A stretch of 64,000 bases of DNA. Source: Clavelina lepadiformis. Its lineage: Eukaryota; Chordata; Ascidiacea; Aplousobranchia; Clavelinidae. Numbering within the stretch: position 1 is the first letter of the stretch; every line of letters begins with the position of its first letter. The notes beneath the pieces are model-generated. The model had not been told where the DNA came from. It made no database searches and saw only the letters and a list, made by a program, of their open reading frames with translations. Below, one piece after another: positions 58,801 to 64,000 of the stretch. Position numbers and translations under genes: made by a program. The stretch is taken from NCBI RefSeq assembly GCF_947623445.1, contig NC_135244.1, positions 1,178,001 through 1,242,000 on the forward strand, written 5' to 3'.

Positions 58801-61800
58801 GATTTCGTCATCAGGGACTTCACCACAATTACAATATTCTTCAGGTGGTTGGTCGGTTCCGATTTCGTCATCAAGGACTTCACCGCAATTACAACGTTCT
58901 TCATGTGGTTGGTCGGTTCCGATTTCGTCATCAGGGACTTCACCACAATTACAACATTCTTCAGGTGGTTGGTCGGTTCGGTTTTCGTCATCAGGGACTT
59001 CACCACAATTACAACATACTTCAGGTGGTTGGTCACTTCCGTTTTCGTCATCAAGGACTTTACCACAATTACAACATTCTTCAGGTGGTTGGTCGGTTCC
59101 GTTTTCGTCATCAGGGACTTCACCACAATTACAACATTCTTCAGGTGGTTGGTCGGTTCCGATTTCGTCATCAGGGACGTCACCACAATTAATTTTTTCT
59201 TCAGGTGGTTGGTCGGTTCCGATTTCGTTGTCAGGGACTTCACCACAATTACAACATTCTTCAGGTGGTTGGTCGGTTCCGATTTCGTCATCAAGGACTT
59301 CACCGCAATTACAACATTGTTCAGGTGGTTGGTCGGTTCCGATTTCGTCATCACGGACGTCACCACAATTACAACGTTCTTTAGGTGGTTGGTCGGTTCC
59401 GATTTCGTCATCAGAGACGTCATCACAATTACAACATTGTTCAGGTGGTTGGTCGGTTCCGATTTCGTCATCACGGACGTCACCACAATTACAACATTCT
59501 TCAGGTGGTTGGTCGGTTCCGATTTCGTCATCAGGGACTTCGCCACAATTACAACATTCTTCAGGTGGTTGGTCGGTTCCGATTTCGTCATCACGGACGT
59601 CACCACAATTACAACGTTCTTCATGTGGTTGGTCGGTTCCGATTTCGTCATCAGGGACTTCACCACAATTACAACATTCTTCAGGTGGTTGGTCGGTTCG
59701 GTTTTCGTCATCAGGGACTTCACCACAATTACAACATACTTCAGGTGGTTGGTCACTTCCGTTTTCGTCATCAAGGACTTTACCACAATTACAACATTCT
59801 TCAGGTGGTTGGTCGGTTCCGTTTTCGTCATCAGGGACTTCACCACAATTACAACATTCTTCAGGTGGTTGGTCGGTTCCGATTTCGTCATCAGGGACGT
59901 CACCACAATTAATTTTTTCTTCAGGTGGTTGGTCGGTTCCGATTTCGTTGTCAGGGACTTCACCACAATTACAACATTCTTCAGGTGGTTGGTCGGTTCC
60001 GATTTCGTCATCAAGGACTTCACCGCAATTACAACATTGTTCAGGTGGTTGGTCGGTTCCGATTTCGTCATCACGGACGTCACCACAATTACAACGTTCT
60101 TTAGGTGGTTGGTCGGTTCCGATTTCGTCATCAGAGACGTCATCACAATTACAACATTGTTCAGGTGGTTGGTCGGTTCCGATTTCGTCATCACGGACGT
60201 CACCACAATTACAACATTCTTCAGGTGGTTGGTCGGTTCCGATTTCGTCATCAGGGACTTCGCCACAATTACAACATTCTTCAGGTGGTTGGTCGGTTCC
60301 GATTTCGTCATCACGGACGTCACCACAATTACAACGTTCTTTAGGTGGTTGGTCGGTTCCGATTTCGTCATCAGAGACGTCACCACAATTACAACATTCT
60401 TCAGGTGGTTGGTCGGTTTCAATTTCGTCATCAGGGACTTCACCACAATTACAACATTCTTCAGGTGGTTGGTCGGTTCCGTTTTCGTCATCAGGGACTT
60501 CATCACAATTACAACATTCTTCAGGTGGTTGGTCACTCCCGATTTCGTCATCAGGGACTTCACCACAATTACAACATTCTTCAGGTGGTTGGTGGGTCCC
60601 GATTTCGTCCTCAGGGACGTCACCACAATTACAACATTCTTCAGGTGGTTGGTCGCTTCCGATTTCGTCATCAGAGACTTCACCACAATTACAACATTCT
60701 TCAGGTGGTTGGTCGGTTCCAATTTCGTCATCAGAGACGTCACCACAATTACAATATTCTTCAGGTGGTTGGTCGGTTCCGATTTCGTCATCAGAGATGT
60801 CACCACAATTACAACATTCTTCAGGTGGTTGGTCGGTTCCGATTTCGTCATCAGGGACTTCACCACAATTACAACATTTTTCAGGTGGTTGGTCGGTTCC
60901 AATTTCGTCATCAGGGACTTCACCACAATTACAATATTCTTCAGGTGGTTGGTCACTCCCGATTTCGTCCTCAGGGACGTCACCACAATTACAACATTCT
61001 TCAGGTGGTTGGTCGGTTCCGGTTTCGTCATCAGGGACTTCACCACAATTACAACATTCTTCAGGTGGTTGGTCGGTTCCGATTTCGTCATCAGAGACGT
61101 CACCAAAGTTACAACATTCTTCAGGTGGTTGGTCGGTTCCGTTTTCGTCATCAGGGACTTCACCACAATTACAACATTCTTCAGGTGGTTGGTCGGTTCC
61201 GATTTCGTCATCAGGGACGTCACCACAATTAATTTTTTCTTCAGGTGGTTGGTCGGTTCCGATTTCGTTGTCAGGGACTTCACCACAATTACAACATTCT
61301 TCAGGTGGTTGGTCGGTTCCGATTTCGTCATCAAGGACTTCACCGCAATTACAATGTTCTTCCGGTGGTTGGTCGGTTCCGATTTCGTCATCAAGGACTT
61401 CACCGCAATTACAATGTTCTTCCGGTGGTTGGTCGGTTCCGATTTCGTCATCACGGACGTCACCACAATTACAACGTTCTTTAGGTGGTTGGTCGGTTCC
61501 GATTTCGTCATCAGAGACGTCACCACAATTACAACATTCTTCAGGTTGTTGGTCGGTTCCGTTTTCGTCATCAGGGACTTCATCACAATTACAACATTCT
61601 TCAGGTGGTTGGTCACTCCCGATTTCGTCATCAGGGACTTCACCACAATTACAACATTCTTCAGGTGATTGGTCGGTCCCGATTTCGTCCTCAGGGACGT
61701 CACCACAATTACAACATTCTTCAGGTGGTTGGTCGCTTCCGATTTCGTCATCAGAGACTTCACCACAATTACAACATTCTTCAGGTGGTTGGTCGGTTCC

Positions 61801-61963
61801 AATTTGTCATCAGAGACGTCACCACAATTACAATATTCTTCAGGTGGTTGGTCGGTTCCGATTTCGTCATCAGAGACTTCACCACAATTACAACATTCTT
61901 CAGGTGGTTGGTCGGTTCCAATTTCGTCATCAGAGACGTCACCACAATTACAACGTTCTTTAG
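55854..61963 (+). CDS. Homeobox protein with giant Ser/Gln/Trp repeat tail, unit G
   Basis: Exons are 55854-55857 (ATG-G), 56000-56332, 56435-56682, 56786-56974, 57154-57250 and 57324-61963. Phases match and give 1836 residues. The donor after 56682 is GC (AGC-GCAAGT) where other units have GT; GC-AG introns are a known minor class. Exon 3 has the TYGVSRVLHYNPYLPP version of the family motif. The last exon holds HD1 (KKLTDEQLKALQEKF to EMQVENWFRYNRRKSN) with Trp48 and Arg53 but Tyr at 51. About 70 in-frame 20-residue repeats follow, rich in Ser, Gln and Gly with one Trp each (core GGWSVPISSSGTSPQLQHSS). A one-base deletion at about 61805 shifts the frame and a TAG follows at 61961-61963; without it the repeat frame would run to 62473. 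The strand is fixed by homeodomain and exon phases. The likely role is a nuclear regulator with a very long disordered tail. Confidence 0.75.
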
Positions 61964-62640
61964 GTTGTTGGTCGGTTCCGATTTCGTCATCAGAGACGTC
62001 ACCACAATTACAACATTCTTCAGGTGGTTGGTCGGTTCCGTTTTCGTCATCAGGGACTTCATCACAATTACAACATTCTTCAGGTGGTTGGTCACTCCCG
62101 ATTTCGTCATCAAGGACTTCACCACAATTACAACATTCTTCAGGTGGTTGGTCGGTCCCGATTTCGTTCTCAGGGACGTCACCACAATTACAACATTCTT
62201 CAGGTGGTTGGTCGCTTCCGATTTCGTCATCAGAGACTTCACCACAATTACAACATTCTTCAGGTGGTTGGTCGGTTCCAATTTCGTCATCAGAGACGTC
62301 ACCACAATTACAATATTCTTCAGGTGGTTGGTCGGTTCCGATTTCGTCATCAGAGACGTCACCACAATTACAACATTCTTCAGGTGGTTGGTCGGTTCCG
62401 ATTTCGTCATCAGGGACTTCACCACAATTACAACATTCTTCAGGTGGTTGGTCGGTTCCAATTTCGTCATCATAGACTTCACCACAATTACAATATTCTT
62501 CAGGTGGTTGGTCACTCCCGATTTCGTCCTCAGGGACGTCACCACAATTACAACATTCTTCCGGTGGTTGGTCGGTTCCGATTTCGTCATCAGGGACTTC
62601 ACCACAATTACAACGTTCTTCAGGTGGTTTGTCGCTTCCG
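57601..62640 (+). repeat. Coding minisatellite, about 84 units of 60 bp
   Basis: The period is exactly 60 bp for more than 4 kb without a length change, until a single-base deletion at about 61805. Substitutions are concentrated at a few positions (for example GGGACTT/GGGACGT/GAGACGT and CATTCT/CGTTCT). The first units (57601-57900) are the most divergent. The unit has no stop codon in most frames, so long open frames exist on both strands; only the one continuous with the homeodomain has independent support. Confidence 0.95.
58861..60300 (+). repeat. Higher-order repeat: two 720-bp blocks of 12 units
   Basis: 58861-59580 and 59581-60300 are nearly identical unit by unit, including rare variants such as the GGTTCGGTTTTCGTC step, the CATACT unit and the AATTAATTTTTT unit (59190, 59910). 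A partial third block reuses the last markers at 61141-61320. Eight-unit blocks also repeat at 61561-62039 and 62040-62520. Confidence 0.9.
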
Positions 62641-62775
62641 CCATATTCAGCCATAGACCGCAACAATTTTGGTCAAGCAACAATCATTAACAAATTCCGA
62701 ATATATTGGTTTCTCAAAAACTATTTTAATATTTTTATAATAAATCACCTCATATTAACACGTTCGTTTTTTTAG

Positions 62776-63245
62776 CACCAAAACGAAAAACAACCGGGGA
62801 CGAAATGAGAACTGAACTCGATCGTGAACAATCAGAAATGCCCCAAAGTGGATTTAGTCCTAACCCGGCTCTTTCCAAACGAAGAAAACAGTAAATTGCA
62901 ATCTTACCTTCGTGGTGTAATAATAATCGACATAAATTAAAAGTCAAGATGAACGAAAACGCCACAAACCCAGACGCGACGATTCAGAATAAGGTCAATA
63001 TGCTTGGTCCAGCTCTTCGGCGTTACCATGACCATGACCATGACCATGACCATGACCATGACCATGACCATGACCATGACCATGACCATGACCATGACCA
63101 TGACCATGACCATGACACTGAGATTCACTCGCAGACGGAGATCGTGATCAACCATACTGCGCCAACCACTGTGGGCTGTAGTAAAACTGATGACGTAAGC
63201 AATGTCGTTCGCCTTCCTCAAAAAGACCGCGATTCGCGAAATTAA
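62776..63245 (+). pseudogene. Broken HD2 exon of unit G
   Basis: After a TTTTTTTAG acceptor the sequence aligns with the HD2 exon of unit C: the part for the homeodomain start and the FSPNPALSKRRKQ-like stretch is there, then a TAA interrupts it. The middle, with the recognition helix, is deleted, and only NNRHKLKVKMNENA follows in another frame. The tail (DTEIHSQTEIVINHTAP) is kept and ends at 63243-63245. It is entered in phase 1 like HD1, so it was once an alternative last exon. Confidence 0.7.
63025..63114. repeat. Fifteen ACCATG hexamers in the HD2 tail relic
   Basis: Perfect hexamer repeat, read as alternating His-Asp. Unit C has only a single HEHD at the same place, so the expansion is recent and specific to unit G. 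Confidence 0.9.
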
Positions 63246-63299
63246 CATAAGATGCCGTACTCTCAAGAAACGTCTAAAAATGGGTCCTTCTTAAACTGT

Positions 63300-64000
63300 G
63301 TTTCTATAACCGTTTGTGTTTGCCTGTATGTTATTTAAATTGAGAAAACTTTTCAGATTTTATGGCCATTTTAGTGCTCACGTGAAATATTTTCATGTGT
63401 TTTACCACAAAATACAAACAATATTTTTAAATTTATTGTTCTTTAAGAAAGGATTTACAAGCGGTGCACACTGAAACGCTGCCGTAAACGAAAATTATAT
63501 TTGCATATGAACTTTATTTCAGAAATAACTTCAACTCAGTAACATTAAACAGAAGTATGGTCAATTAGCTACTGATTTAAAACCTGTTACAAGGCTGCAG
63601 ATTGTTTCACAGGGAGTTTGTCTTTCATTATTTAGCAAATGGTTTTTGAAAGCACTAAAATCATGTTGGACCCTGATACAATTGTTTGGGAGCATGGCTA
63701 CACTGCAGGTGTTTCAGTATGAGGCTCATTGTTGTTAGTTTTGTGCTTGGACATGCGTTCAGAAATACAAACGTGAGAATGCGTTTCCATTGTTGTATTT
63801 CTTTGTGTGCAACATCATCTAAGTTAGATTTCAAAGCAGGAAGGTTTTTGGTTGGCTTAGGTGTCCACTGCAGGGAAGTATCCAGCTACGTGTTGTTAAT
63901 TTTGCTTAAATTAAGATTATCTTATTCCAAAATTATACCTTTGCGGTTAGAGTCCTACGCAATATAATATTTGTTTATCAGAAATTTTCACTGTTGTGTT
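63300..64000 (+). other. Unit G 3' flank
   Basis: 63355-63760 aligns with the 3' flank of unit B at 26600-27000 (TTTAAATTTATTGTTCTTTAAGAAA). The AATAAA of unit B reads CCGTAAAC here. No further gene is supported up to the window end. Confidence 0.5.

Noticed and set aside
58185-61232. Plus-strand frames with Arg/His-rich repeats (VVGRFRFRHQGLHHNYNILQ)
   Set aside because: This is the third frame of the minisatellite. It appears as several pieces broken by stops and has no independent support.
58069-61668. A 1199-codon plus-strand frame with FRWLVGSDFVIRDFTTITT repeats that looks membrane-like
   Set aside because: It is another frame of the same minisatellite, not continuous with any upstream exon.
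57601-62640. A CRISPR-like array of regular repeats
   Set aside because: Units are contiguous with no unique spacers, the period is 60 bp throughout, and the genome is eukaryotic.
57636-62666. A 1676-codon minus-strand open frame with repeated Cys-rich units (EECCNCGEV...DDEIGTDQPP), like a metal-binding repeat protein
   Set aside because: It is the antisense of the minisatellite. The 60-bp unit lacks stop codons on this strand by composition, and the frame also wanders between two reading phases. The sense strand is tied to a homeodomain and to exon phases, and the same antisense openness is found in unit E.

Overview
The window looks like nuclear DNA of an invertebrate deuterostome, most likely an ascidian of the Ciona type. 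The reasons are AT-rich DNA, small genes split by GT-AG introns, an NLR-type (NACHT plus leucine-rich repeat) gene, a cluster of orphan homeobox genes, and many DNA transposons of animal families. There are no bacterial operons or ribosome binding sites. Species assignment is inference. Most real genes are spliced, so exon chains were built by joining open reading frames at GT-AG sites and checking the phase.

Region 1 (1-18.1 kb) holds one NLR gene, about 3573-15033 on the plus strand. Its NACHT ATPase domain lies in one large exon, followed by small helical and LRR exons. A 2.7 kb tandem duplication has doubled one in-frame helical exon. Two MITEs and a hAT-like element were carried in the duplication, and a hAT MITE with a clean 8-bp target duplication sits just after the stop. 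A decayed LINE end and a decayed second copy of the NLR 3' end follow.

Region 2 (19.5-63.5 kb) is an array of at least six related, fast-diverging homeobox units, here called A, B and D (+), C, E and F (-), and G (+). The common plan is: CRE plus inverted CCAAT boxes and a TATA-like box; a 4-nt first coding exon (ATG-G); a Ser/Thr-rich exon of 333 nt; an exon with a conserved TYxE...GVxxxLHHNPYxPP motif; two short low-complexity exons; and a last exon with a homeodomain. Some units have, or once had, two alternative homeodomain exons (HD1 and HD2), both entered in the same phase. Several homeodomains have lost the normally invariant Asn51 (Tyr or Pro) or Trp48 (Tyr). In G the HD1 exon runs into about 84 copies of a 60-bp Ser/Gln/Trp minisatellite; E has an older, more divergent array of about ten units in the same place. 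D is a truncated pseudogene, C lacks its promoter and has a damaged second exon, B has lost the ATG of its mini-exon, and G has a single-base deletion in the repeat.

The array is broken up by mobile elements between 27.5 and 39 kb: a Tigger/pogo-like element with TA target duplications, a piggyBac deletion derivative with TTAA sites, a Mutator-like element with long repeated inverted termini and a 10-bp target duplication that also carries a hAT fragment, an L1/Tx1-like LINE remnant, and a larger piggyBac whose three catalytic Asp are kept but whose frame is broken. An approximately 0.8 kb spacer repeat occurs in both orientations, consistent with growth of the locus by segmental and inverted duplication.
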